Shown here in pieces: positions 1-13,187 of a DNA stretch of 64,000 nucleotides. Position 1 is the first letter of the stretch. Each line of letters begins with the position of its first letter. This stretch comes from Rotaria socialis. Lineage: Eukaryota > Rotifera > Eurotatoria > Philodinida > Philodinidae. Where the stretch lies: the NCBI GenBank assembly GCA_905331475.1, contig CAJNYU010003038.1, positions 70,720 through 134,719 of the forward strand, written 5' to 3'. The translations under genes and the position numbers were made by a program. A model generated the notes under the pieces. The model worked only from the letters and a program-made list of their open reading frames with translations. It was not told where the DNA came from and ran no database searches.

Positions 1-3000
1 CTTAGTAGTGATAGTCCAAGTAATAGTGATACAGAAGAACTAGCTGTTGCGTCAACATCGACACATGAAGCATTGCTAGCACCACCAGATATCCGTCTTC
101 CAATAGAGAATGCAACTGAAGAACAAGAAGAAGAAGAAGAACAATCAAGACGACTTCTATTAGCAGAAAGTGATGCTAGTGAAAAGTCTGCATCTGACGA
201 TGAAGATGAACTGACAATACGGCCTACAATTCGTTTAAAACGTATATCACAAGCTGATGCTGAACGTTATATGCCACTAGCGTGGAAAAACAGTAACATG
301 ATTTGCTGCAATTTTTTTACTAGCTAAAAACGATTGGTTTTTTAGTACGATCAAAAAGCTTTTCTTATAACAGTGATTCATCAACTAGTCATGAAAAACA
401 ATTACCTTCATCTTTGCATAGTAATAATTGTGAGTATTAACATGAATGGACATAGGCAGAGAGAATCTTCTCTAATACCTTTTTTGCAGTCTGCTAAATT
501 ATTATTTTTCTTCTTTTATTAGTACAACAATGTGAAGCAAGTCATTTATCGAATAGTAATAATGAGATTTCCTCCAATAATCGAATTCGTAATTCAACTT
601 CTGCGCATGACGATAGCGAAAGTTCGACATCCGATGATGATTTTACTATTAAAGTTCGTACAGAAAAATGTTCATCAAATAGAACAGAAAAATCACCAAC
701 TAAATCACATAAACGTGAAAAACGTTCTCATAAAAAGCATGATGTTATTATCAACTATAATCTAACAACAGCGCCAAATGAAGTATCATTAGATGAAACA
801 TCAATACAAGAGCCCATTGCTGATGATTCATTAACTATTGTCGATGACATGAGTCCGATAGATGAAGATCCAATCTTAAAAGATGTGATAGACAATAATG
901 ATAATGATTCCATATTTGGATCACTCGATATAGTTCAAGATAAACTCAGGAAGCAGCATTCCAATGAAGATGCATACAACGATGAAATCGACTCCTTACC
1001 CGGCCAAGATTCGCCTCCTGAAGAGTAATCATTTTTATGTATTGATGTATTCAAAATTTTCTTTATTTCAGATTACCTACTGAAGTACCATCATATGCTC
1101 ATTTGCTTAATCAGTCAAAATTATCATCAGACTCAGGCAGTGAAGATTCAAAAAATGATGCAAAGAAAAACTCGCCTGTTAACGAGAAAAGTCAATCGAA
1201 CAAAACTAAACGTACAACACGCTCATCATCAAATTCTGATTCATCAATAATTAAAAAGAAATCAAAACTTCCAATCAAACAGCGAGCTGCACTTTCATCA
1301 TTCTCATCATCATCATCGAGTGACGAAAATGAATCGGTATTGACTTTTTTTTTATATTAACGAGATCTATTTTTGAGTGCAAATCAAGCATACATAAATT
1401 TACTTATCTTGTAGAATTCTGCAACTCTAAAGGATGGCTCTAATTCTTCACCGAAGCAATCATCGTCTACATCAAGCCGGATAAGAATTCAACGGTCATC
1501 ATCGGAAAATTCAAATAGTAGCCTTGAAATTTCAAGAAAACGACGTCGAAAATCTGATACGTTAGGCGAACGTTCGAGTATTTTAAAACAACTCAAACGT
1601 ATAACAAAAGACAAGAAAAATTTAACATCTAACGCATCCAGCGATAGTAATGAAAACAGCCATGATAGTGAAAACCCAACGAAATCAAAAAAAGCAAAAG
1701 TAAAATTTAGTGATGATAGTAGCACCGATGATGATGATGATGATGATGGTGAACTCTCTCCAAGTAAACGAAAACTTGGCAGAAAAAATATTCGAAAAAT
1801 AATCGATGACCAAGAATTACACGATCAAACAAGAAATGCGATCGAAGCTGAACGTGAACGTCGAAATCGTATTGCCGAAAAACAAAAAGAATATAATGAA
1901 TCTTTACTTGAACAATCCTCTTATATGTCCACCAGTGTCGATGATGAGTTAAATAGTTCGAATCGTCGTTTAATTCTTGAATTAGATACAGTAACAAATG
2001 AACCGTTAATTGAAGTCGCACCTAAATTAGTCGAACAACTTAAACCACATCAACTCGATGGAATAAGATTCTTATGGAACAATGTTTTTGAATCAATGGA
2101 TGCCATTAAAAATAAAAAACATAATGGAAACGGTTGTATTTTAGCTCATTGTATGGGTTTAGGAAAAACATTACAAGTTATTAGTTTTATTCATACAGTT
2201 TTTAACTATGATAAGATAACTAATGTTAAAACTTGTCTTGTTCTTTGTCCGATTAATGCTGGTAAGAACTTTAATATTTTTTGATTCGTTACGATAATGA
2301 GATTTGTTTTGCACAGCTCTCAATTGGTCGAATGAATTCGATCATTGGTTAAAAGATGTTGAACCGTCTGTTGATCATTATCAATTGACAACAGTGAAAC
2401 CCAATTTACGTGTTACTCATCTAGAATATTGGCATAAACATGGCGGCGTTGCCATTATGGGCTATGAAATATATAGACGATTAGCAAATGGTATTGGAAT
2501 TAAAAATAAAAAGCTCAAAGCTGATGCATATACATATCTAGTTGATCCAGGACCAGATATTGTTGGTAATTTAAGATTTATTTTTTATTTCAGCATCATA
2601 AAAAAACCGAGACTGTCGTACACCGGAAGAGTAGAGATGTGCGAGACCACACGTTTTCAGGCCCGAGACCAGAAGCTACTTTCACGACAGGCACCATATA
2701 TATCCGAATGCATAAATCCAAATCGTTGCACTGAGTTTCTTGATGTTCTCGAATGATTTCTTTGTTTAGTTGCTGACGAAGGACATATTTTAAAAAACGC
2801 TCAAACAGCACTTGCCAAATGTTTATCGAAAATTAAAACACCCCGTCGTATCGTATTAACTGGTACACCATTACAAAACAATCTAATTGAATAGTAAGTC
2901 TTTTCTGCATTATCTAGATATACATTATTTTCCTCTTATTAGCTATTGTATGGTTTCATTTATCAAACCGAAATTACTCGGCAGTCAGCCGGAGTATATA

Positions 3001-5907
3001 AATCGGTTTGTTAATCCAATTCAGAATGGTCAACATCGCGATTCCAACGAAGAAGATGTTCGTCTGATGAAAAGACGTGCATGTGTCTTGCATGAGCTTT
3101 TAACTGGTTTTGTTGATCGAAAAGATTATTCATTACTACAAGAATATTTACCACCGAAATTCGAATATATTATTAATATACGTTTAAGTGATTTACAATC
3201 GAAACTATATGAAATTTATTTAAAACAACAAGTTGATCAATGTCAACGTTCGTCTGTATTAAAAAAAGATTTTAAATCAGCAAAATTATTTGCCGATTAT
3301 CAATATTTACAAAAAATATGGACGTAAGAAACAAATAAACCGAGTTTGTTTTCGTTTTTCTAGTGTTTTCATTTCAGGCATCCATTTTTACTCTATCCAC
3401 ATTTTATTGATCGATGGAAGAAACGCTTGAACACAGACGATGAGAGTCTAATTGATGATACTGAAATAGCTTTGCTCATTGATGATGAAGAAAGTATCGA
3501 AGGATTGAAAAAGAAAAAAACAACACCAATCGAAGACAAGGTAAATTGATTTTCAATATACTACTTGTGCACACCATTCGATAGAGCTTAAGAAAATAAA
3601 TTTTAGTTTCTAAATCTACAAAACTTATCTTTTTAGTCACCCGAAGAAGAAAATGCCTATAGTGGTTTTCTAATTGAGAATATTAAAAATGAAATAACCG
3701 ACAATCAGTCGACAACAAAAAAACGTAATACTTCCAATTCATCGACCACAACACTTGATTCGGATTCAGCCAATGATATTGATAATCTTAATGAAGATAT
3801 TGATTTGACTTCAAAATCAACGAATAGCGACGATGATATTGAAATAATCAGAACATATTCAACGCGAAGTCGAGCATCAATGAATAATCAATCGAAAAAT
3901 ATTTTGCCGATAACAACCGATTCAAATGTATTTGATGTGGAAAATGATCCATCTTCAGGTCAAGCGGACGATATGAATGAGCCATGGTTCGATGAGATAA
4001 GTGAACAATTCTGGTTTCCATTCTTAAATATGTTGCCAAAAGAAAGTAAATTCGATATTGAATTAGGTGGAAAAATCTTATTATTGAAATTTATTATTGA
4101 TAAATGTGCGGAAATCGGCGATAAAATTCTTCTGTTTTCACGTAGTTTATATGCATTGAATTATATTGAAAGTTTTCTAAAACATTTACATAGTGAAAAT
4201 GAAAAAGAATATTTAAAACAGTGTGAATCACGACGACAATTACAAGAAATTCTTGCATCAACTGGAGATAACAATAATGTCGCCAATGAATACATTTCAC
4301 CACCAGTAGAATGGGTGCGTGATCAAGATTATTTTCGAATGGATGGTCAAACCGAAGTTTTATCAAGAAAACGTTACGCAAAATCATTCAATGATCCATC
4401 GAATCCGCGTGCTCGATTATTTCTCATATCAACATTAGCTGGCGGAATCGGAATTAATCTAACGGGTAGTAATCGAGTTATTGTTTTCGATGCAAGTTGG
4501 AATCCAAGGTAAACTATCAAATTTAATTTAACTAATCGCCGTAGGTCTTCTGCCAAGATTTATTTGTGAAGAGACTATCTTGAAAATTTTAGCATTTCTC
4601 CTGGGACTTGAAACATGTCAGGAATACAATATTATTGTGAGCTGAAATTCTCACGGTATTCTATTCGCAGATAGATCAGTCTGTAGGCAACATCTCAGAT
4701 CGAAGTCACAGTAAAATGGACAGAAGACCTAAGGAGATTTTTTTCTACAGCATTCAATATTTTTTGGACAGTTGAAAATATTTCCTCGTAATTTATCATA
4801 TTTTCAGTCACGATACTCAAGCTATCTTTCGTTCATATCGTTTTGGTCAAAAGAAACCAGTTTACATCTATCGGTTGCTCGCTCATGGTACAATGGAAGA
4901 AAAGATCTATCAACGACAAGTTGTTAAACAATCAATATCACAACGGTAGAAAAAAAAAAGAGTTTATCAACGATTTCATTATTTTGTCTATCGTAGTGTG
5001 GTGGATGATCATCAATTGGATCGTCACTTTACTCAAAGTGACATAAAAGAATTGTATAAATTTAAATCAGAACCATTGCCGGAAGCTCGACCAGCATCAA
5101 CACTTTTAACTCAATCAGCTACAGATTTCAATTATCCGATACCAAAAGATCATCTACTACTTGATCTTTTATATGAACACAGCCGTTGGATACATTCCTA
5201 CCATTCGCACGATTCATTATTAGAAAATAAAATCGACGAAGGTCTTAGTGTCGAAGAACGACGTCGAGGTAAAACTTTCTATCATTCCTATTTGCGTTTT
5301 TCCCCTCTAATCTATTGTTTCTACCATAAATAGCTCTTGAAGAATATGAAAATCTTAAACGGGGACCCGACCTACGTCAAATAGCTATGCAACGGTTTCA
5401 ACAACAGCAATTAAATGCTCACATTGCTCAACAACAACAATTAGCAGCAGCACACATGCCCAGAAATCTACAACCAAATATGAACCAAATGATTTCCGAC
5501 ATTTACAAAAATTTTCAACAGACTGGTGGGCAAGGTTTTGATTTTGCACGCGCACTTCAACATATTCATGATATGGAATCAGCCAGAGGACTAACTAATA
5601 ATGCGACAAACAATAAACGTATGCCGCAGTCAAATATGAATCAAAATCGTACCGGTAATTTTCTAGCAGATTCGGAGATGATGAAAATAGTAAACCTATG
5701 ATGTAGAATACTTTTTTAATTTAAACCTTGAAAATCATTAGCAGACAATGCTTTAGTCTTTCAAAAATTTTGAAATTAACTTTTTTTATGATTAATTTAG
5801 TTCCTATTCGACCTCGGCCGATGTCTGCCAGTACAACCAATGATATTATTCTTGTCGACAGTGATGACGAAACTGGAAATGATGAAATAAATACGCTATC
5901 GATATGA
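1..5907 (+). CDS. ATRX: ATRX/XNP-type SNF2 chromatin remodelling ATPase, 5'-partial
   Basis: Nuclear SNF2-family DNA translocase; family members deposit histone H3.3 and remodel heterochromatin. I read 13 exons: 1-292, 523-1024, 1072-1336, 1415-2261, 2317-2565, 2770-2893, 2943-3323, 3378-3540, 3637-4508, 4808-4945, 4997-5268, 5334-5654, 5801-5907. All junction phases agree and give about 1510 residues plus a stop. The N-terminal third is acidic and Ser/Asp-rich. The ATPase core shows [16 protein letters not shown] (Walker A), [11 protein letters not shown] (the DEGH box typical of ATRX/ARIP4), [13 protein letters not shown], an acidic Ser-rich linker and the C-terminal helicase lobe ([36 protein letters not shown]). 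Segments such as DRKDY and NPIQNGQ match ATRX rather than RAD54. The Gln-rich tail ends in [10 protein letters not shown], a good SUMO-interacting motif. The start and any ADD domain lie outside the window. The gene looks intact here. Confidence 0.95.
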
Positions 5908-6720
5908 TAATATGTTTTTTCGATTTATTTTAATTAACGCAATTGTAGAAGTTAAATATACCAAAGGAAAAAAAATATTCGGTCAGATGATGCACATAGT
6001 TTATTTTTCTTGTTGTTACTTGTTTGTTTGTGTTTAAAAATGACAGTAATGCTTCTTGCATTATTCATATATAGTTTTCATTTCTTTTTGGGTTCAAGTT
6101 GTTGTATATTTTTTTCTTTTTTGTTCTTCTATATCATTTTCTCTTCTTCTCAATGTATGAACAGGTGAACATAAAACAACATAAAAAATATTCACTATTT
6201 AAATATAAGTTATTATATTTTGTTCTAAAAGAATTGTTCTTGTCAATGATGTGACGCCATTTTTGCGCAAGACAAGAGTTATCATAGTCTACCATTATTG
6301 AAAAAAATCGTCATCGATAACATCATGATCTCAATGTGAGCGATTGGTTTTATACACATTCAAACTATTGCCGAATAATAAGGCTTGGTGTAAATCTTAA
6401 ACTGGCGAATCAGTTTCGATTTTTCTTCCCGCATGACGAACCCACGCACTATTTGATAATTAGCAGCACATAATGAATCTTTCATGCAGTATTTAACAGA
6501 GAAATTATGTACTTCTATTATTTATTGAATATTCAAATGCATTCCATGAGACCGAGCAAAGATTCTAAGCATAAATAAAGGAGTATTGAGGCGGCCGAAA
6601 TGATGTTCTATTGCAAAATCAAAGTTATGCAAGCACGGTTTTGTATATAAGCAATATAGGTTGTAATAAAACGCACATTTATTAATTATATAGAAGAAAA
6701 ATAAAGACATGGAATAAATC
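5908..6720. other. Intergenic, no gene seen
   Basis: AT-rich 3' flank of the ATRX gene running to the carbonic anhydrase relic. I see no conserved reading frame or repeat here. Confidence 0.6.
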
Positions 6721-6724
6721 GAAG

Positions 6725-7390
6725 TTGTTGAGGAAATTGTTTTCGCTACATTATTCGAATTGTCCGTACAACAATTATAATCATGTATTGATGACGCGAT
6801 GGTCCATTCAACAAATTTCTACCTACCATTCGATCATATAATGATTGTGGGCTACGAAAGTTTGTATAAAAGATATTTCTTCATAACACCAGAAATCATC
6901 TAGTTTTCCTACTTGTTGCATTTTCAGCGTTGTAAATATTTTCATTGAAAATTCGGCTGTTATGCATAAAAATCCCAAGTGTTGCTCGGTTTGTGAATTC
7001 TGATATTTAAAATGAATTTTACCGCCATATTTTACGTCCTTGCTAAACAAGAGCAAAATGAATTTTTGGAAAATTTGAGATTTACTTAGCTACACTTGAT
7101 GCTCACTGCCGGATTTGGAATTCTCATCCCAATGAACGTGAACGGTATCAAGTCATTGCTTTTGTAGATACTGGTTATGCCAATCTCGTGATTAAAAAGT
7201 GTAAACTTATAGTAAGATTGTAAGCAGATGAAAACTGAAATGGTGCAGATGCTTGATTGGATATTTAGATTCATTTGATGCAAATTAGTCAGTAAGAAGG
7301 ATGTTAAAGTGAATATTCGCATTTTAGCTGGTACAAGAAGAAAATAAGTTACTCTATTCGATGGCTTAGAACTGAGAAGCAGGAGCAATG
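6725..7390 (-). pseudogene. Carbonic anhydrase pseudogene (duplicate of the gene at 9751-10784)
   Basis: Reverse-strand sequence aligns along its length with the intact alpha-carbonic anhydrase 3 kb to the right. The bases around the intron (7030-7085) are nearly identical in both copies, as are the pieces encoding VKYGGKIHFKYQN (VKYTGEIHFVHQN in the live gene), the NDFWRYGG region and the C-terminal Cys-containing tail. The relic has lost blocks: about 60 bp after the HVHW zinc-ligand region, the segment between the first strand and the NDFW region, and the conserved TTPPC active-site loop. Remaining frames are interrupted. The intron is kept, so it arose by DNA duplication rather than retrotransposition. 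The repeat cluster at 7704-9599 now lies between the two copies. Confidence 0.85.
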
Positions 7391-7703
7391 ATTTAGATTT
7401 TTTTTCTTGAGATTATTCATAATTGGGCATTCACGCAGCACATGTCAGTAGAACAGATCTTTCATTTAATTCGTTTTATAGAAATATTATACAAGTAGCC
7501 GATCAAATTATTTTAAATGTACGCAACAAGGTGAATAATCAAATATATTCAATGACTTGATTTGTTCTGTTATTATCTATTTTGTTTAGCGCAACGATAA
7601 ACTAGAAAAAAAACGTGGGTTAGAGTACATTTCGTAGAGTATTGTTTTCCTTTTTTGAGAGTTGTTAATCGTATCTAGAAAGATATCCTATTATATGTTA
7701 AAG

Positions 7704-9599
7704 GAATCAGTCCGTAGCTTCTCAAAAGAGATACTTTTAAAAAAAGACCCATAGCTACTGAATGATTTCTTATAGCTAATTAATGAATTCATAACTACTT
7801 GGTTATTATATAACTGCTTCCAACTTTACTATAATTATTCAAAGATCACGCATTTATTGAAAGTTCATGTGCCTCTTGAAAGATTCTAAATCAATTTAAA
7901 AATAAATGTGGAAACTTCGAATTTCATCCGAGAGTTATGTGTACTGCAAAAAGTGCATGGGACATATGAGTCATTCTAGAATGTCTGAACACCAAAATTA
8001 TCATGAGAAACTAGGCAATTTGATTTTTGGATGCAGTTTTTGTGCATTTTGAGACGTTTTTCATGCGATGTTTCGTTAGAAAGCTACGGTTTAGTTCAAA
8101 ACTAACATCAGATTCAGAATCAGCGTTAAAAACTGAGATGATTTACATATGTTGTAGATAATTCTGAGAAAAAAAGCTTTTTTGAAAAATCCCTGTACTC
8201 TCCCTCAGGGATGGTCTGATCAAAAATGACAATTTTTTCGATAATTCAGCCATTTCTTGACGGATCCTTCTCATCTTCGAATTCGACCTAGATACTGATG
8301 AGACAATTCTGTGCACAAAATTTCAGCTCAATCGAATGTAATTGTGAAGAGTTATCGAATAGACGGACGGCCGGACACACTGACCGATTCTATAGTGTAC
8401 TCTTTTTTTTTTTTGAGTACACAAAAAGCATCTCAGCCATATTACAAACGAGAGACAAACCTTATTAATATGATTTCACATATTTTCCTAAAAAATCCGA
8501 ATACCCATCTCTTCCTCTTTTATATCATCAATATCCCCAATATCATAAATATTTGAATATTCTAATGAATAAAATACAGATTCACATTATGAATACAAAT
8601 TGTTTTACTTGAATTTATCTGAGAAACGGCATGATGAACCTCAATAATAAAAAAACGACATCAACTTATGAACATTTGAAAGTAATCCGAAATATATAGA
8701 AATTCAAATCTCAAGCATTTCGATTATTTCATCGTCAACTAAATATGAAGACTTACATGTTTCACTTTATCTTTAGTACACCCTTTTTAGCCCCCGTGCT
8801 CCTTTATATCATTAATAATGTTGGTATCATACATATTTGATTATTCTCATGAACTCTATATATATTGACATTGTGAATATTAAATGTTTTGTTTGAATTT
8901 TGCCTTAAAAAGCTTGTCAGCGCAGCCCCGTTGGGGCTAAAATGTGGAACTCGCATATTTCAGTCAGGTAGATACTGATCAAATAGAAGAGTTATTTTTT
9001 CAGTGTAGTGAGATCATATTTTGTTCAAAAATAAGATAATAAAACCTGTTTAACATTTGAAGTTTATTGGATCTATCAATAGGAAATATTACTAGAGAGA
9101 ACGTATAAAAACGTTTTGTTTAAAATATGTCAGTATACTGAAGTGTTTAGTGGTTTCATTGAGAAATATTGTGAATGATAATAGTTTAAACAGTATTTAT
9201 GATATAGCTATCAATATTGTTGAGACATTTATATTTTTTCGTATTACCAGGTGAGAAATTGATACATTTTTTCATAAACGAAAATTTGATAAAAGCTTCC
9301 CAGTGGATGGAAAAGTTCCGAATTGTAAATACACTAAAGTGGACTCAAGNATGGAGGGGGGGGGGTACAGGGGAGCCGCAAAAACCTAACAATTCAACTT
9401 ACACTCACAATTTTCTTCGAAAATATATGTGAGTTCCACAAAACAATATAATGATATTCATTCGGTAGCAATGCAATTTGATATAGTAGCTATGATATTC
9501 ATTCAGTAGCTATAAGACTTATTCAGTAGCCATGCTTAAGAAAATGCAGCAGACTATATTAAAAAAAAGTATCTCTTTTGAGAATGAGCCGAATCAGTC
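7704..9599. mobile_element. Repeat cluster bounded by diverged inverted repeats (DNA transposon relic)
   Basis: The left edge (about 7711-7800) and the reverse complement of the right edge (about 9480-9598) share CTCAAAAGAGATACTTTT followed by several copies of the motif TAGCTACTGAATGA. This looks like diverged terminal repeats of roughly 100 bp. Inside are a hairpin with GTGTACTC/GAGTACAC arms around a poly-T (8394-8424), a diverged direct repeat of about 100 bp (8515-8615 and 8805-8905) and a helentron-like copy (8915-9443). No transposase frame is visible. The exact ends and target duplication are unclear. Confidence 0.5.
8915..9443 (-). mobile_element. Helentron-like non-autonomous element, copy 1
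   Basis: The left end has a perfect hairpin AGCCCCGTTGGGGCT followed by TGTGGAACTCGCATAT. The right end has GGGGAGCCGC, CTTACACTCAC and then ATATATGTGAGTTCCACA. Two more copies with the same ends and orientation occur at 32282-32692 and 36466-39034. Read on the minus strand the element would start with TGTGGAACTC and end with the inverted copy of that word, the hairpin, and CTGA. Those are asymmetric inverted repeats plus a 3' hairpin, as described for Helitron2/helentrons. A single undetermined base lies at 9350, beside a run of G. Confidence 0.5.
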
Positions 9600-9750
9600 A
9601 TGACCGGAAATGTTTTCTTTGCAAAACATCGACTTTTATTTATTTCCTTTCGGTATATAAAACTTTCAAAGTAATACCGAGCATGAAAAACAATAATTTA
9701 TAACTCAAATATAGAATATGACCATTAGCACTATGATTGCATCGACGTTT

Positions 9751-10784
9751 TCATGTATTTAGTATATTTAGAAGAACAAATGTAGTAGAAAGTATAGAAA
9801 AATATTTGATTGGCTTGGATAAGATGACTTTATTGTCTGCGTTGTTTGACTCGTCCGAACAACAATTGTAATCGGGTATTGCGGATAGTGTTTCATTCAA
9901 GAAATTTCGATATACGATTCGATAGTATAATGGTTGCGGACTGCGATCATTCTCCGAGAAAATATTCTTTCGAAAAGAATCTATTTCCTCTTCACTAATA
10001 ACAATCGGTGCTGTAAACACCGTCCAAACAGCATCTTCAGTACAAGGAGGTGTTGTTAATGAACCTCCATAACGCCAGAAATCATTCAAATTATTTCCCA
10101 TCAATGTAGCTAAGTTCAAACTAAGTTCAGTCGACTCGTTGACGCTTCCTAATTCTACAGCTGTTGTAAAATACTTGGCCCATTCTTTGATTGTTTTATT
10201 TGCGGTATTGTCAATGCCATCACTTGACAGTTGACTACTATGCATAAATATACCGAGCACGGCTATTTGACCCGTTTCTGGATTTTGGTGAACGAAATGA
10301 ATTTCGCCGGTATATTTTACTTCATTGCTAAACGAGAGCAAAATGAATTTTTGGAAAATTTGAGATCTACTTACACTTGATGTTCACTGCCCGATTTGGA
10401 ATTCTCGTCCCAATGAACGTGAAAATTTAGGAATTGAAAAGTTCCGTTTAAACCTCCTCCTGACAATGTGAACGGTGTTGAGCCATTGCTATTGTATGTG
10501 CTAGTGATGGTATGTCCATTATTGAGCAGTGTAAAGTTATAAGTAAGATTATAATCAGATGAAAATCGAAATGGTGCGAATGTACGATAAGTAGTGCATG
10601 CAGTTTTGATAATAATTGGAGATTGAGATGTACCAGCACACATTGGATACGTTTCGCTCCACATGTCAGGGCCTAAATCTTGATAGTTCCAGTCTTGACC
10701 GTCTGTAGAGTAGATATTAGTGAATAGTAATGAGATAACAAGCAATTTTTTCAATCCAGAATACATTTGAATACTTGCTGCCAT
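9751..10784 (-). CDS. Alpha-carbonic anhydrase, secreted, probably GPI-anchored
   Basis: Zinc enzyme that interconverts CO2 and bicarbonate. Two exons (10784-10375 and 10327-9751) around a 47-bp intron give 328 residues. The N-terminus (MAASIQMYSGLKKLLVISLL...) is a signal peptide. The zinc ligands are visible as FHVHW (two His) and SEHQV (third His, completed across the splice). The proton-shuttle His is present in NNGHTI and the substrate loop is SLTTPPCTEDAVWTV. The C-terminus is a hydrophobic tail (YFSILSTTFVLLNILNT) after a Ser/Asn-rich stretch, which suggests a GPI anchor as in vertebrate CA4. The first ATG is used as start because it directly gives the signal peptide. It is divergent from the archaemetzincin gene, with about 840 bp between them. 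A dead duplicate lies at 6725-7390. Confidence 0.95.
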
Positions 10785-11621
10785 TTAAATAACTTCAGGT
10801 ATCACTGATTCATAGAGTATAACTTATTTTTATGATTCTTTCATTCAAGCAGAGGTTTAAATGAGAGAAAATTTGTTTCCATCGTCATAGAGAAAGAGAT
10901 AAGGGAACAGTAAACGAAGAAATAATACGATAATATCACGCTCGAATTATAGGAGTGGCAAAAGTGCTGCGTGTTTAAAAGTATCACAGATGAATCACAT
11001 TCACGTTAGAAAACAAAATCATTTGCTGTTGCACTCACAAAACATATATGACGTCTCTTTTGCGTATTATAAATAAGATTGCACTCAGATATGAACGGAG
11101 TCCTATGGAATATTATTAGCAGATAAAAGTATAATTTCAATCATGCCTGCAAATCGTTTGTATACTTCAAATCAATTTTTATTTAAGAGCGAAATAATAA
11201 CATTATATTCGTGCGCAATACCGCTTCAATTTGAGTTAATCTTATTATCATCGAATTTCTGTTTTGCTTTTCATCAGAAAAAAAGACTTCAATCGTATGA
11301 TATCTTTAACCTGTAGGTATTTGAGTATTTCATCTATATTTTGCTTGATGATCGAAGTTGACAAGAATGAATATGCAATTCACTTGATTCTATCGGGATT
11401 CAGAAAATCAATTTTTTCGCTAGAGACCGCTGTAGTCTTGTAATTTCTTAAGATAAGGTTTGCAATTGAGTCAAATAAAAAGCAATATGATTGGTAGAAT
11501 TTTGCGAAATTACTTAGAAATGAGATATTGACTCATGTAATATTATCATATTTAAACGGAAGAGAGAGATGATTACTATAATCATTTGGTTTTCGAATAA
11601 CTTTACTATAGGATAGGAAAT
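10785..11621. other. Intergenic region between two divergent genes
   Basis: The shared upstream region of the carbonic anhydrase (leftward) and archaemetzincin (rightward) genes. AT-rich; I see no reading frame or repeat. Promoters of both genes should lie here, but I cannot pick them out. Confidence 0.5.
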
Positions 11622-12724
11622 ATGAGTTTTATACGGCCGGACAATAAAGTTATTGCTGACGCTCTTGGCGATATTAATACGGTTTAGTATACATACGATA
11701 TATTTACACTTTATAGTTGATTACTGTTTTCAGTTGCCAAGAGATATGCAAATGGCTGTAAAACACAAAGTGGATGAAAGTTTTCAACCGGTACCGGCTC
11801 CTTGTTCTGGAGATTGGCTGAGAGAGCATCAAGAAAAAGGGCAAACAATGAAATCATTTGAACGTACTACGTCAAAAGCGACTCCTCATGCAACGTGATT
11901 AGTCATTTATTATTTCTTGATTTCAATAATTCGACTTTTTTGTATTTTATTTTGCAAGCTTTAAAACAATTTATATTCAGCCAGTTGGTAGTTTTAATCA
12001 GCCAAGGTAAAAATTATTATCTTTTTTTAAAAATAAATCAATGATGTGAAATTTCAGAGCTGCACCACTTGATGTTATAACTGAATTTAGTCGTGTATTT
12101 TTTGCTGGATGCGAAGTTGAAGTACTACCAACTATTGATTTTACGAATAGTATGTCACATCGAGACAACTGGGGAGTCGTACAATACCGAACGGATGGTT
12201 TTTACAATTTATTGGCTCAAACACGTGATAAACGTGATAGAAGACGAGAACTTCTCTGTGTTGCTGTTACAATGACTGATATTTATCCAGATGAAAAATG
12301 GAATTTCGTCTATGGACAAGCAAGCCCACTCGATGGTTTTGGTGTTTATTCATTTGCACGTCTTGATCCATTATTTTTTAAATCCTCAAATAAATTAAAC
12401 AATACTCCATTGACTGATGAACACCGTATAATCATACTTCGGCGTTGTGTTAAAATCTTGTTACATGAAGTAGGCCATCTATTCGGGTTAAAGCATTGTA
12501 TCTATTATATTTGTTTGATGAATGGTGCAAATCATGAAATTGAAATGGATCGGCAACCTTTGTATCTATGTCCTGTTTGTTTACGTAAATTACATTCAAC
12601 ACTTCAATTTGATGTTAGACAAATGTATGAAAAGTTTGTAAATCTATGTGAGAAATACCAACTTGAAGAAGAAACTATATGGTATCGAAGACGTCTAGAG
12701 CTTATTCAAGAGAAAGATACATAA
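11622..12724 (+). CDS. Archaemetzincin family zinc metalloprotease
   Basis: Four exons (11622-11681, 11734-11894, 11959-12006, 12058-12724) join in frame to give 311 residues, close to the size of animal AMZ1/AMZ2. The catalytic signature is complete: HEVGHLFGLKHC followed by four residues, CLMNG, then the downstream CPVC pair. This is the HExxHxxGxxHCx4CxMx17CxxC pattern diagnostic of archaemetzincins. The upstream segments TMTDIYPDEKWNFVYGQAS and GVYSFAR match the conserved core around human AMZ2. No signal peptide, so probably cytosolic or nuclear. The physiological substrate of the family is poorly known. The start is the ATG at 11622, which gives MSFIRPDNKVIADALGDIN. The gene appears intact. 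Confidence 0.93.
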
Positions 12725-13187
12725 TTGAAAATAAAATGCCACCATGGCAAACCCTGTGACATTCGTACTATAATAAATTGTGATATGTAAAATATCTAAA
12801 CCAGATTCATATAAATTGTTTTTCTTTTTTTAATAAAAATAAATTCTATGCATACAAGAGTGTGGTTAAAAGAGTGAAGAGAAATGATATACACCCACCG
12901 ACAAGGTTTGGTCAACATATATCAAAATGAATATACGAATGGTGAAATGATTTCTGTTTTTTTTTCGCCTATATTCTTCTTCTCTTTTTTATCACTGTAC
13001 AAAGCAGAGCTGGGCATGTCACGTCCAAAAAAACCCAAGTCAAGTCTGACTTGACTTGCCGGGTGTGGGTCCGTATCCTGCATTTACATCGACACCCACA
13101 CCCTTGCCACCGATTTTTTTCCGGTTTGAGTCACATGCGATTAAAGTCAGATTGCCTAATCGAAAATATACGATTATTTTATTTGTT
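12725..13187. other. Intergenic with a decayed repeat fragment
   Basis: 3' flank of the archaemetzincin gene. About 13004-13125 holds CAGAGCTGGGCATG followed by CAAGTCAAGTCTGACTTGAC and GGGTGTGG/CCCACACCC words, which resembles the end of a hAT-type element, but I find no partner end. Confidence 0.4.

Noticed and set aside
1707-2021. His-rich open frame on the minus strand
   Set aside because: Shadow of the ATRX acidic GAT-repeat coding region; no independent start context or motif.
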